Origin: JALZAI01 sp038212215
Lineage (GTDB): Bacteria; Actinomycetota; Actinomycetes; Mycobacteriales; Jatrophihabitantaceae
Assembly: GCA_038212215.1 (NCBI GenBank)
Contig: JBBQUT010000034.1
Coordinates: forward strand, 1-55,421
Direction of reading: 5' to 3'
Length of the DNA: 55,421 nucleotides
The notes below the pieces were generated by a model. It searched no databases. It was not told the DNA's origin and saw nothing but the letters and a program-made list of their open reading frames with translations. Positions 25,491 to 34,501 of the stretch are shown here, one piece after another; position 1 is the stretch's first letter, and the number at the start of each line of letters is the position of its first letter. The translations under genes and the position numbers were made by a program.

Positions 25491-26537
25491 ATGACGTTGA
25501 CCATTCTAGAGACATGCGCCGTTACCGGCGGTGTCGACACCCATGCGGACATGCACGTCGCCGCGGCGCTCGATCCGGTTGGAGGGCTGCTCGGCGTGGC
25601 GGAGTTCCCGGCGACCCCGGCTGGTTACGCCGCCCTGTTGGGCTGGCTGGGCAGGTTCGGGACGGTAGGCCTGGTCGGGGTCGAAGGGACCGGCAGTTAC
25701 GGCGCCGGCCTGGCCCGGCACCTGGCGGTGGCCGGCGTACGCGTCGTCGAGGTGGACCGCGCGGACCGCCAAGACCGCCGCCGGCAGGGCAAGTCCGACC
25801 CCCTCGACGCCGTCAGCGCCGCCCGGGCCGCCCAGTCCGGACGGGCCGCCGGCACGCCGAAGGGCCGCGACGGCGCGGTCGAGGCGATCCGGGCGCTGAT
25901 GGTCGCCAAGCGCAGCGCCCGCTCCGAGCGGACCCAGACGATCAATCAGGCCAGGGCCCTGATCCTGACCGGGCCCGATGACCTGCGGACCCGCTTCACC
26001 AAGCACACGCCCGCCGACCTGATCGCCGAACTGGCCTCGCTGCGACCCCGCACGGGCGACGTCGGCGGCCACGCCACCTAGATGGCGGTGCGGGAACTGG
26101 CCCGGCGCGCCCAGTTCCTCGACGGCCAGCTCGAGCGCCTCGATGCGCTGATCGTCCCCCTCGTGACGGCCCGCGCGCCCGCTCTGCTCGCCGTCTACGG
26201 AGTCGGCCCCGACACCGCCGCCATCCTGTTGATCACCGCCGGCGACCAGCCTGCACGGCTGCGCTCCGAAGCCGCGTGGGCGCACCTATGCGGCGTCGCC
26301 CCGATTCCCGCATCGTCGGGGAAAGTGACTCGCCGTCGACTCAACCCCGGCGGCGACCGGCAAGCCAATCATGCCCTGTGGCGGATCGTGATCACCCGGA
26401 TGAGCTCGCATCCAGCGACCCGCCTCTACGTCGAGCGGCGGACCAAAGAAGGCCTATCGAAGAAAGAGATTATCCGCTGCCTGAAGCGTTACGTCGCCCG
26501 GCAGGTGTACCCACTGCTCTGCCCTGCCGCCGGCTAA
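25491..26537 (+). pseudogene. IS110-family transposase with an in-frame amber stop
   Basis: One continuous frame of 348 codons, broken only by TAG at 26079-26081. The N-terminal half has the DEDD recombinase features GVDTHAD, VGVEGTGSYG and RRRQGKSDPLDA. The C-terminal half has the helix-hairpin-helix region YGVGPDTAAILL and the domain with SSGKVTRRRLNPGGDRQANHAL, where the nucleophilic Ser lies. An ATG directly follows the stop. The two halves read as a normal-length IS110 transposase, so this is a single nonsense mutation (or an unusual two-part expression). Confidence 0.85.
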
Positions 26538-27330
26538 CGCCCCCGATCCCCGGAGACGGCCTGACCCACTAATCGGCTGCCGCATCCATCGCTGGCCTTC
26601 TAACGATTCGTCGGCCGTCCCCGGTTATTCTGACCCGCTGGGCGTGACCTCATAAGAGCTTGCCCTCCACCGCGAGTGGCCCCTCCCTGTCTTGTCCGCT
26701 ATCCAGCAGCCCAGCCCGAACCATTCCCACGACGCCCAGAAATGAGACCAAAGAAATGCCCGCTGCACGCTTGACAACCCATAGGAGCATCGTTACGGGT
26801 GAAAGATCACCGCGCCGCAAGCGGCTCGCTTAGCGCTTGATACATGGGTGATCTTCGCCGAGCCGCCCGATCGAAGTGCCTAGAAGATCATCCGTCTATC
26901 AGCCGATCGCGAGCGCCCTGGTAGGCGGGAACGTTCTACGCGTGCCGGTCACGGCCGGGGTCCGCCGGCAAAGGGGTCATTCGGTACCGACCGCACGTTC
27001 CGGAGTCAGCGCCCGGCGCATCATGTGTCGCGGCGTGCCTGATGCCGGCAAAATTTGGTGTCGCCAGCGGCAGCGACCTGAGGGCTGGCCGAGGCGACCT
27101 TCGTGCCTGGACGCCTGCTCAGCACCCCTTGTCGAGACTCATTGCGCAAGGCCCGAGATGGCCTAGCGACGTTTTCTCCCCCGGATTTGCTGGGCTGCGA
27201 CCTATCCCGCGCGGGCGGCTGAACACAAGAGCGGCCGCCACCGAAGGGAGTGGCGCACGCAGGCGACCGATTGGTGGACCTGCGTGCGGAGCGTCTGGCG
27301 TACGCGCCCGACACCCCGGAGGTACCACTC
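26538..27330. other. About 790 bases between the IS110 and the conjugation module
   Basis: The first ~250 bases are probably the non-coding right end of the IS110 element, down to a segment near 26767-26789 (CTTGACAACCCATAGGAGCA). A short hairpin GGTGA-AAGA-TCACC follows near 26799, with a matching GGTGATCT near 26848. The rest is upstream DNA of the 27331 gene and ends with GGAGG at 27318-27322. No gene is supported. Confidence 0.4.
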
Positions 27331-28122
27331 ATGTCGCACTCGAACCCGCTCGGCGAGTGGCCCGGCCTCGTCGACCGCCTCGACGCGGCCAGCTATCCCG
27401 ACCGCTGGTCGGCCGACCCGCGCCTACGCACGCTGACCAGCGTCGGCCAGCTCAGGACCTGGACGGAACCGGGTGACCCGCAACGCGCCGACCAGGTCCT
27501 CGGCGCACTCGTCGGCGCCGCCGCCGCGGAGGGTGGCGACGATCCCGAAGCCGTGCTCGTCGTCCTACACCTGCTGCTGCCCGGAGCGGAACGCATCGCC
27601 CGCCGGATGCGACACCTCAACCGCGACGCGCTGGCTCTCGTGCTCGGCGAGCTGGCGATCCAGATCCGGCGCTTCCCGATAAGCCGGCGCACTCACGCCC
27701 ACGCCGCCAACCTGCTCATGGACAGTCAGCTCGCGGTGTGGCGCGGTGAGCTGAAGCCCTACCGGACCGACCTTCGGCATCGCCGCGCCGAACTGCTGGT
27801 CGACCCGATCGACAACGCGCGCGGCGCCGACGCCAAGTTCGGCACGCCTGGGTTGCTCGACTCCGGGTCCGCGCCCGGTGCTAGCGAGGACCTCGATGTG
27901 GTCGACATGTTGCTATGGGCCCGCCGCACCGGTGCCGTCAACGCGACCGACCTTGCGGTGCTGGTCGAGCTCGAGTACGCCCGCGACACCCCGGGTGTCA
28001 CCTCTCCTCAGCAGCACGTCGCGGCCATGCACGGCTGGAGCGTCCGCTCGGTGCAGCGATACCGCAACCGCGCGCTGGCAGCACTTCGCGACTGCAGCCA
28101 GGCCTATCTCGCGGCGGCCTGA
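27331..28122 (+). CDS. HTH regulator heading the conjugation module
   Basis: 263 aa from ATG 27331, eight bases after GGAGG. An upstream in-frame start at 27250 has no such site. The N-terminal two thirds are helical, rich in Ala, Arg and Leu. The C-terminus (VVDMLLWARRTG ... MHGWSVRSVQRYRNRALAAL) resembles a sigma-region-4-type or similar helix-turn-helix that recognises DNA. It precedes the first copy of the 34-base box by 17 bases and is a good candidate for the regulator that reads it. That link is inference. Confidence 0.75.
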   Translation: MSHSNPLGEWPGLVDRLDAASYPDRWSADPRLRTLTSVGQLRTWTEPGDPQRADQVLGALVGAAAAEGGDDPEAVLVVLHLLLPGAERIARRMRHLNRDALALVLGELAIQIRRFPISRRTHAHAANLLMDSQLAVWRGELKPYRTDLRHRRAELLVDPIDNARGADAKFGTPGLLDSGSAPGASEDLDVVDMLLWARRTGAVNATDLAVLVELEYARDTPGVTSPQQHVAAMHGWSVRSVQRYRNRALAALRDCSQAYLAAA

Positions 28123-28138
28123 AGAACCTTCTCCGCAG

Positions 28139-28172
28139 CTGTCGTGTTTGGCCAACGCCGACGCACTTGACC
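28139..28172 (+). promoter_or_regulatory. Conserved 34-base box, copy 1
   Basis: CTGTCGTGTTTG, six variable bases, GCCGACGCACTTG, three more bases. 29 of 34 positions equal copy 2 (32891-32924). A weaker copy 3 with the same spacing is at 40613-40646. It sits 51 bases before the 28224 start, in the intergenic gap. It is a likely promoter or operator of the conjugation genes. Confidence 0.65.
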
Positions 28173-28223
28173 GGGGTGAGAGCACAACCAACCTCCCACC
28201 ACGAGCCGATCAGGGAGTAGCTG

Positions 28224-28559
28224 ATGCCAGCCAGCCGGGCAGCCGCCACGCCGACCCCCCTCCGTCGCGCCGCCACCGTCGGCGACGTCGTGGACCTGCT
28301 CGAGCGATACGCCTCAGCAGACCGCGAACTTGCCGACGCGATGGACCGCATCGGCGGGGAGACGTGCAGCTCGCGGCGGATCAGCCACACCACGGTCAGC
28401 CGACTCATGCGCCTGCTCGACCAGTCGCTGGTGCCCGGAGTGCAGGCCAAGGCCGAGCTTGACGCCCTGCCCAGCTGCCTGCGTAGGGCGGGCATCGCCG
28501 CGTGGGCCCGGCAGGCCACCCCCCGTGGCACCCCGCGCGCGATCGAGGGCACGGCATGA
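28224..28559 (+). CDS. Small conjugation-module protein of unknown role
   Basis: 111 aa, with GGGAG ahead of ATG 28224. Highly helical. A segment SSRRISHTTVSRLMRLLDQ resembles a recognition helix but not a full HTH. Its stop overlaps the ParA-like start as ATGA. It is the first gene of the transcription unit that follows box copy 1. Confidence 0.65.
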   Translation: MPASRAAATPTPLRRAATVGDVVDLLERYASADRELADAMDRIGGETCSSRRISHTTVSRLMRLLDQSLVPGVQAKAELDALPSCLRRAGIAAWARQATPRGTPRAIEGTA

Positions 28560-29875
28560 GAAGCCCTCAACCGCTGACCGACGTTGTCGATTTCGAGCCC
28601 GACACGGCGCCCACGGCGAGGGTGGACGAGGTGCTGCACGCCGCGACCGGGCGGCAACGGTTGACCGTGCGGGAGATGCAGATCGCTCTGGAGGCAGCAC
28701 GCTGTCTGGCCGGCGACGGCCAGCGAGCCCATCTCGCCGAGCGACCCGCAGCCGCTTTCGGCCAGGGCGACCAGACCGCCGGCGGCCTGGTGAACTGGAG
28801 CGGCGCGGATCGCGGCCGCGGCGCGATGTGTCACGACGGCTTGGACGCGGTATCGCCGGTGACGCCCCGCCTTGGGGCAGCGGAAGGACACGGCACGGCT
28901 GCTCACCCGGACACGGGCGGGGAACCGGGTCCCGGCGCCGACGAGCGCGGCGAGTCATGGCTGCCAGCACACGACGGCCCCGTGTCGCTGACCGGCGTGG
29001 CAGCGCCCCGGACGCGAACGGTGCGGCGCACCGCAGCCACTCCCGACAAGGCTGCACGTCGTCCGAGCAAGCAGCGCACACCGCCGGTGTCCAAGTCCTC
29101 CACCCTGGATCCGGGTCTGGCCGCGGCGGCCGTGGCGGCGCCGCCGCGCATCGTCATCGTCGCGGCTTGCGGCGGCGCGGGCGCGACGACGGCTGCGGTG
29201 CTGCTCGGCGCCGCGCTCGCTCCCGTCGTGTCGACGATGGTGGTGGCCAGCGGCGCGGACCGCGGAGCTCTCGCCGTCCGCGCCGACGCGCACGCCGGCG
29301 ACGGCGCCCAGCTCGCCGCGTGGGCCCGCCATCACAACCAGCTGCTACCGATCCCGAACGGCACCGCCACCGGCAACGCCGGCACCGGCGCGCTGACTCT
29401 CGCGGCGGCGGGCCGCGAAGAACCCGACGGTGATTTCGACACGACCACGGCATGCGACCTGTTCGTCGCAGCGGCCGCCGGCGGACTCGCCGTACTGCTG
29501 GACTGGTCAAGCTCGGCACCGCCGCCGGGACACGCCTGGACGAGCGCGACGCATGTGCTGGTGACCGCCCCGGCGACCTCGCCCGGCCTTCTCGCCGCCG
29601 AGTACACGGTGGAGGACCTCGCGGGCATGGCCGCGGCGACACCGTTGAGCGTGCTCACGATCGATGTCCGCGGCCGCAGCCCGCGCCGCGCCGGACGCGC
29701 CGCTCTGGCCCGTCTGCGCGCTCTGCAGCTGCCCGTCACGGCCATCCCCTACGACCCAGCCCTGGCCGACGAGCTCCGCGTGCATTGGCCGGCGCTCCGG
29801 CCCCGCACCCGCACCGCAGTAGTGGGCGCCCTGAGCGAACTCCTGCGCGATCACCACCGAAAGGGCCCGAAATGA
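28556..29875 (+). CDS. ParA/MinD-like protein without the Walker A lysine
   Basis: 439 aa. ATG 28556 overlaps the preceding stop. A further upstream start at 28502 would run through that gene. Residues 1-195 are low-complexity and probably disordered. From about residue 200 the sequence has a MinD/ParA-like fold: IVIVAACGGAGATTAAVLLG stands where KGGxGKT is expected, so both the signature and P-loop lysines are replaced. Strands resembling the Walker B region (LAVLLDWSS, VLVTAPATS) follow. Such degenerate ATPases often act as localisation or scaffold factors (compare TadZ). Coupled by ATGA on both sides in the T4SS operon. Confidence 0.75.
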   Translation: MRSPQPLTDVVDFEPDTAPTARVDEVLHAATGRQRLTVREMQIALEAARCLAGDGQRAHLAERPAAAFGQGDQTAGGLVNWSGADRGRGAMCHDGLDAVSPVTPRLGAAEGHGTAAHPDTGGEPGPGADERGESWLPAHDGPVSLTGVAAPRTRTVRRTAATPDKAARRPSKQRTPPVSKSSTLDPGLAAAAVAAPPRIVIVAACGGAGATTAAVLLGAALAPVVSTMVVASGADRGALAVRADAHAGDGAQLAAWARHHNQLLPIPNGTATGNAGTGALTLAAAGREEPDGDFDTTTACDLFVAAAAGGLAVLLDWSSSAPPPGHAWTSATHVLVTAPATSPGLLAAEYTVEDLAGMAAATPLSVLTIDVRGRSPRRAGRAALARLRALQLPVTAIPYDPALADELRVHWPALRPRTRTAVVGALSELLRDHHRKGPK

Positions 29876-30438
29876 GCATCTCCACGATCGTCCTTGCCAG
29901 CCCGGGCGTCACCGTGACCCCCGGCCAGGGTCCCGGCTACGCCGCATTCACCGGCCTGGTCGGCGGTCTACTCGCCTACGCCGGGCTTGCCGCGGTCGCC
30001 GCGGTCATGCTCGGCGGCATCGGCTGGGGCGTCGGCGAACGCCTCGGATTCGACCGCGCCGGCAACGCCGGGAAGATGGGCGTCATCGCCGGCATGGCCC
30101 TCGGTTTCCTCGTCGGCGCATCCGTCAGCCTGGTCAACAAGTTCATCGACGCCGGCGGCGGCACCGGCAACCTGGCGATCGCCGCCAATTCCGCTAACGC
30201 GCCGCTGTACAACCAGGTCAAGCCGGTGGTGGGCTGGTTGATCAGCTACGGCGGCATCGCCGCCGTCGTGGCCGTCGTGCTCGGCGGCGTCGGCTGGGCG
30301 CTCGGCGAACGCATGGGCATGGACCGGATGAGCCTCGTCGGCAAGATGGGCGTATTCGCCGGCCTCGGCCTGGCGTTGCTCACCGGCGCCGGCGTCGCAC
30401 TCGTGAACTTCATGATCGGCCAGGGCGGCAACGTCTGA
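29872..30438 (+). CDS. DUF6112-like pilin-type membrane protein, tandem duplicated
   Basis: 188 aa from ATG 29872 (ATGA overlap). The two halves are paralogous. The first has YAGLAAVAAVMLGGIGWGVG, then GKMGVIAGMALGFLVGA and VNKFID. The second has YGGIAAVVAVVLGGVGWALG, then GKMGVFAGLGLALLTGA and VNFMIG. Each half has two membrane helices, the layout of a single DUF6112 protein, a VirB2-like component found beside T4SS genes in actinobacterial conjugative elements. The duplication makes one four-helix protein. Family assignment is by pattern; the duplication is seen directly. Confidence 0.8.
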   Translation: MSISTIVLASPGVTVTPGQGPGYAAFTGLVGGLLAYAGLAAVAAVMLGGIGWGVGERLGFDRAGNAGKMGVIAGMALGFLVGASVSLVNKFIDAGGGTGNLAIAANSANAPLYNQVKPVVGWLISYGGIAAVVAVVLGGVGWALGERMGMDRMSLVGKMGVFAGLGLALLTGAGVALVNFMIGQGGNV

Positions 30439-31238
30439 TGTCGGCCTACCACGACGACGACGACCCCGCCGTGCCTAGCCGTATCCGGTTGCTCGGGTTC
30501 GTCGCGGCCGCCGTAGTGGCGCTGTGCGTGGCCTTCCTCATCGGCTACACCGTCCACGGACGCACCAGCGGACCCTCGGCGCACGCCGACCCCCCGTCCC
30601 TGCGGGCGACCCGGCCACCAACGACGACGCCGACCAGCGCGGCAGATTCCACGGCGGCGCCGCGGGGCCCGCTGAGCCGCAACAGTGCCGGCGTGATTGT
30701 CGGCTACAGCCGCGACCAGCCAGGCGCGGTCGCTGCGGCAGGTAATTACACCGCCGCGCTGTACGTGCAGACCAACCGCACTCACGCCCGGGAACTGGCG
30801 GTTCTCACCGTCATCGCCGCTACCCCGGCCGACGCCACCCGGATGGCCGGCGATTTCAGCAGCGAGGACGCCGCGCTGGCCGAGCTGCTGGACGTCGCGA
30901 GCCTGCAGGCACCGGGCGTCATCGCCTACGGGCACCCCGTGGGCTATCGCATCGAATCCGCGACCAGCTCGGCCGCCACCATCGACGTCTACGTCGCCGG
31001 CGGTCAAGGCGTCGCCGACGCGCCCACCGACTCCGGCGCTACCGGCCAGACGTTCTACGAGGTCGACCAGGTGCAACTGGTGTGGCGAAGCAGCGCCGGG
31101 CCAGCCGGGCGAGGCGACTGGCAGATGACCAACTGGTCCCACCTGGTCCAGGACAACGGCCCGGAGCTGGCCACCGTCGCCGCCGAGGGCTACCTGCCCT
31201 TCTCGATCGGCCAGACCAGCGAAGGACCCTCGTCATGA
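30438..31238 (+). CDS. VirB8/TcpC-like conjugation protein
   Basis: 266 aa. Its ATG shares a base with the preceding stop. A short acidic N-terminus and one membrane helix (about residues 18-40) are followed by a Pro/Thr-rich linker. The NTF2-like extracytoplasmic domain of about 180 residues has ALYVQTNRTHARELAVL and ends with QVQLVWRSSAG and GDWQMTNWS. This is the layout of TcpC/VirB8 channel-scaffold proteins of Gram-positive conjugation systems. The position between the DUF6112 and TrbL genes agrees. Confidence 0.75.
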   Translation: MSAYHDDDDPAVPSRIRLLGFVAAAVVALCVAFLIGYTVHGRTSGPSAHADPPSLRATRPPTTTPTSAADSTAAPRGPLSRNSAGVIVGYSRDQPGAVAAAGNYTAALYVQTNRTHARELAVLTVIAATPADATRMAGDFSSEDAALAELLDVASLQAPGVIAYGHPVGYRIESATSSAATIDVYVAGGQGVADAPTDSGATGQTFYEVDQVQLVWRSSAGPAGRGDWQMTNWSHLVQDNGPELATVAAEGYLPFSIGQTSEGPSS

Positions 31239-31309
31239 CCGCCCTGCGCTTCGCTCCGGGCGCTGAAGGCGATGCCCATTGGTCATTCGCCCGCGGAGCT
31301 CGCTCATGA
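31235..31309 (+). CDS. 24-residue coupled linker ORF
   Basis: ATG 31235 overlaps the stop of the VirB8-like gene (ATGA). Its own stop TGA 31307-31309 overlaps the next ATG at 31306 (ATGA). The peptide MTALRFAPGAEGDAHWSFA... has no motif. Its position, exactly filling the gap between two long genes with start-stop overlaps at both ends, suggests that it carries ribosomes into the TrbL-like gene rather than having an activity of its own. Confidence 0.5.
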   Translation: MTALRFAPGAEGDAHWSFARGARS

Positions 31310-32793
31310 CGACCATCGTCGCCGCCGTGCCGGACGGTGCCCGCGCGAGCGGCGCCGCCGCGCTTCGTCGGGTGCTACTCGGACCCGAGCTGACCGTCGG
31401 TGAGCGCGCGGTGCTCCGCCACGTCCTCGAGCACGTCCCCGATCGGCTGCGGACCGTCGACCGGCCGGTGTTCTGGCGGCGCAGCACACCGCGCCGCGCG
31501 GCGCGCCGCAGCGCGGTCGTGCTGGCGCTGCTGGTCGCGATGGGCGCGGGGAGTCTGGCAACAGCACCCTCAGCTGAGGCCTTCGACATCTTCGGCCCGG
31601 TCAAGCACGCCTTTCAAGACGCGATGACCTGGTTCATCGACCAGATCGCCAAAGCCGTCTGCGGCTTCGTCGCCAACCTGGTGCACGGCATCCTCGGCTA
31701 CGCCGACAAAGGCCTGGGGATCGACTTCAACGTCACGTGGTTCAAGCACAACTACGAGAACATGATGACCGGCGGGTTCTTGATGGGCCTGGCGATCATG
31801 ATCGTGCAGTGCACCGCGGCCGCGTTACGCCGCAACCCGACCCAGATCCTCACCGCGGTCACCGCGACCCTGCTCGGCGTCTTCACCTCGTTCGTGTCGC
31901 TGTCGCTGATCATGCTGGTCAGCGGCGGTATCGACGACTGGTGCGCAGCCGTCACCGGCGGCACGAGCATCGCCGACGGGACGAGGAAGACGATCGAAGG
32001 CCTGCCGGACAAGATCGGCGGCATCGGCGCGATCCTCGTCGCGGTGCTCTACCGGGTCTTCTCGATCCTGCTGTTCATCGTGCTTATCGTCCGCCGGCTC
32101 GGCATCTTCGTGATCAGCCTGTTCATCCCCGTCTACGCCGGCGGCCTGGGCGGCGGCTGGACCAACGGCATGGTCAAGCGGGCAGCAGAACTGCTGTTCG
32201 TGTTGCTGATGACCAAGCTGGCCATCATCGGCACCTTCACCCTCGGCGCCTCCATGCTGATCGGCGACACCAAGGGCCTCGACGTCGAGGTCAACGTCGT
32301 GGGCGGCGTCGTCGTGATGGCGTTCGCGGTGCTCTCCCCGCTCGGTGTTATGTATCTGGTCGCGTTCGCCGACGGGCTGCTCGTCAGCCAGCTGTCCAAC
32401 GCGCACGGCGCCGGTCGCGGCGGCATCGCCGGCGCCCGCAACCAGATCCGCGGTCACGACGGCCGCGGCAACCGCAGCGCTCTCGGCCGGGTCACCGGCG
32501 CCGGACGCAAGCAGGTCCGCACCTCCCATCAAGGCAGCAGCGGCGGTGTCATCGCCTCAGCCCGGCGTGCCGTGCAACGCGTCCGCCCGGGCCACACAGG
32601 CGATAGCCGCCCCGCCGGGCGCGGAGCCAACGACTCGGCGCGGCAGTCGCGGGCGCGCGGCGCACGCCGTGCCGCAGGCAGCGGCGGCAACACGAGCACA
32701 GGCGCCGGCGGTGCTTCCTCGTCGCGGCAGTCGATGCGCAAGAACCGCGGTGGCGGCAGCGCCGGGCGGAGCCACAGCGGCGGGGCCGGCTGA
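31306..32793 (+). CDS. TrbL/VirB6-like polytopic conjugation protein
   Basis: 495 aa from ATG 31306. After a cytoplasmic N-terminus and a first helix with signal-peptide character ending PSAEAFD, there are about five further hydrophobic segments between residues 150 and 360. The family-typical Cys residues, DWCAAVTGG and the order of helices fit the TrbL/VirB6 inner-membrane channel protein. The last ~120 residues form a Gly/Arg/Ser-rich basic tail, probably disordered and cytoplasmic. Last gene of the transcription unit that begins at 28224. Confidence 0.8.
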   Translation: MTTIVAAVPDGARASGAAALRRVLLGPELTVGERAVLRHVLEHVPDRLRTVDRPVFWRRSTPRRAARRSAVVLALLVAMGAGSLATAPSAEAFDIFGPVKHAFQDAMTWFIDQIAKAVCGFVANLVHGILGYADKGLGIDFNVTWFKHNYENMMTGGFLMGLAIMIVQCTAAALRRNPTQILTAVTATLLGVFTSFVSLSLIMLVSGGIDDWCAAVTGGTSIADGTRKTIEGLPDKIGGIGAILVAVLYRVFSILLFIVLIVRRLGIFVISLFIPVYAGGLGGGWTNGMVKRAAELLFVLLMTKLAIIGTFTLGASMLIGDTKGLDVEVNVVGGVVVMAFAVLSPLGVMYLVAFADGLLVSQLSNAHGAGRGGIAGARNQIRGHDGRGNRSALGRVTGAGRKQVRTSHQGSSGGVIASARRAVQRVRPGHTGDSRPAGRGANDSARQSRARGARRAAGSGGNTSTGAGGASSSRQSMRKNRGGGSAGRSHSGGAG

Positions 32794-32890
32794 CGGCCAA
32801 TCCGCCCACCGCCGGCTCGAGCGGCCCGATCCATTCCTGCGTCCCGATTAGCTCCCCCGTGCCATCTGAGCGGCAGTTCGTCCCCGGACG

Positions 32891-32924
32891 CTGTCGTGTT
32901 TGACCGCAGCCGACGCACTTGGCC
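32891..32924 (+). promoter_or_regulatory. Conserved 34-base box, copy 2
   Basis: CTGTCGTGTTTG, six bases, GCCGACGCACTTG, as in copy 1. It stands 32 bases before the start of the second T4SS transcription unit (32957). Confidence 0.65.
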
Positions 32925-32956
32925 CGCATGGAGGCACTCCGACCGGAAGGACCGCG

Positions 32957-34501
32957 ATGAGCGACCGTGGAATCGACCCAGACGCGACCAAGTACTCCTT
33001 CGGAGACCTGGACCGGCGCGGGAAGTTCTTCGGGCTGCACTTGGCCCAGTTCGTGCTGGGTTGGGTGGTGTTGTTCTCGCTGATCCCGATGTTGCACGCC
33101 CGCTCGGCCGCCACCGTCGTGTGGCTGGTGCTGCTCGACGCCGTCCTGGGCTATCTCGCGTTCGGGCGGGTGCTCGACCGCGGGCTGTGGGAATGGGCGC
33201 CGGTGCTTGCCGGGCGGGCCGTTCAAATGATGATGGGAGAAAGCGTGTTGAGAGGTGGGCCTCGGGCAGATCGCGCGAACGAGACCAACCCGATCCTCAA
33301 TGGCTCCGCAGGCACCTTGCGCTGGACGCGGCTCGATGACGGCCGCGGTTCTGCGGTGGGCGTGGTCTACAACCCGAAAGAGAAGTCTTACGCGGCCACG
33401 CTGCGGGTGCGGGCCGGATCGTTCAGCCTGCTCGATTCCGGCACCCAGGAAGCCAGGGTCGATGGGTGGGGCCGGCTGATGGCCGGGTTGACGACGTCCA
33501 ACTCCCGCCTGATCCGGATGGTGGTTTACGAGCGCACCATCCCGGACTCTGGCGATGCGGTGCAGCGGCACTTCGATCACACCCTGGAGGTGGGCGGGCC
33601 GCCGCCGGACAAGCGCCGCGGCAAGGTTGTCGGGGCCTATCAGCAGCTGATCGACGAAGCGGCGCCGACCGCGCAGCGCCACGAATCGTTCGTCACGCTG
33701 GTGATGTCGGCGAAGAAGGCGGCCAAGGACATTAAGCGCTCCGGCGGCGGCGAGGCCGGCGCGTTGGCGGTGTTGTTCCAGGAACTGCGGGCGTTCGAGA
33801 CCTGCGTCAAACGCATCGGCCTGGTCAGCGAGGGCTCGCTGAACCCGCGCGAGCTTGCGGCAGCGGTCCGCACGCAGTACGACCCGGCCAGCGTCGAGAC
33901 GATCGACCAGCGTGGCCGCGGCGAGCTGGCCTCCCTCATCGCCGGGCGGCAAGTGGAGATGGCCGCCGGCGTCGACCCGGGCGCCGCCGGCCCGGTCGCC
34001 GGGCGCGCAGCCAACGATCACTACCAGACCGACTCCGCGTACTCCCGAGTGTTTTGGTGCTCGGGTTTGCCGCGCATCGGCATGAACGCGGCGTTCCACT
34101 CGCCGATGATCCTGGAGACCACCTACCGGCGGACCATGACGATGATCCTGGAGCCCGTGCCGTCCCGGAAGGCCGAGGCGCAGCTCAACCGCAAGCAACT
34201 GCGTGAGGGCGGCGACCAGCTAATCCGCGACAAGTTCGGCAAGGCCACCACGATGCGCGACCAGCAGGCCGAGACCGAGACCGAACGGAAACTGGCAGAG
34301 CTGCTCGCCGGGCACGGCTACCTGCGGATGGTGCTGCTGGTCGCGGTGTCCGCCGACGACATCGAGGGCCTGGAGGAGGCCACCGGCGAAATGCAGACGC
34401 TGGCCAACCTGTCCCGGCTGGAGCTGCGCACGCTCTACGCGCAGCAGTCCGCAGCGTTCGCCGCGGCCTGCTTGCCGCTCGGTCTGGGGGTGGCAGCGTG
34501 A
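32957..34501 (+). CDS. SCO6880-family conjugation protein
   Basis: 514 aa from ATG 32957 with GGAAGGA upstream. Two adjacent membrane helices (about residues 27-65) resemble the PrgI-type segment fused at the N-terminus. The long soluble part (YERTIPDSGDAV ..., DSAYSRVFWCSGLPRIG ..., ETTYRRTMTMILEP) is that of the SCO6880 family, an actinobacterial T4SS component that precedes the VirB4-type ATPase and resembles its N-terminal domain. The downstream gene starts inside its stop (GTGA). Confidence 0.85.
   Translation: MSDRGIDPDATKYSFGDLDRRGKFFGLHLAQFVLGWVVLFSLIPMLHARSAATVVWLVLLDAVLGYLAFGRVLDRGLWEWAPVLAGRAVQMMMGESVLRGGPRADRANETNPILNGSAGTLRWTRLDDGRGSAVGVVYNPKEKSYAATLRVRAGSFSLLDSGTQEARVDGWGRLMAGLTTSNSRLIRMVVYERTIPDSGDAVQRHFDHTLEVGGPPPDKRRGKVVGAYQQLIDEAAPTAQRHESFVTLVMSAKKAAKDIKRSGGGEAGALAVLFQELRAFETCVKRIGLVSEGSLNPRELAAAVRTQYDPASVETIDQRGRGELASLIAGRQVEMAAGVDPGAAGPVAGRAANDHYQTDSAYSRVFWCSGLPRIGMNAAFHSPMILETTYRRTMTMILEPVPSRKAEAQLNRKQLREGGDQLIRDKFGKATTMRDQQAETETERKLAELLAGHGYLRMVLLVAVSADDIEGLEEATGEMQTLANLSRLELRTLYAQQSAAFAAACLPLGLGVAA

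Noticed and set aside
26079..26081. Programmed readthrough or recoding of the IS110 amber codon
   Set aside because: No recoding hairpin or known precedent that I can point to. A plain nonsense mutation is the simpler reading.
32549..34198. Long minus-strand open frame (549 codons) opposite the SCO6880 gene
   Set aside because: Mirror frame produced by high GC at third positions. The plus-strand protein has family motifs, coupling and a ribosome binding site; the minus-strand text has none.
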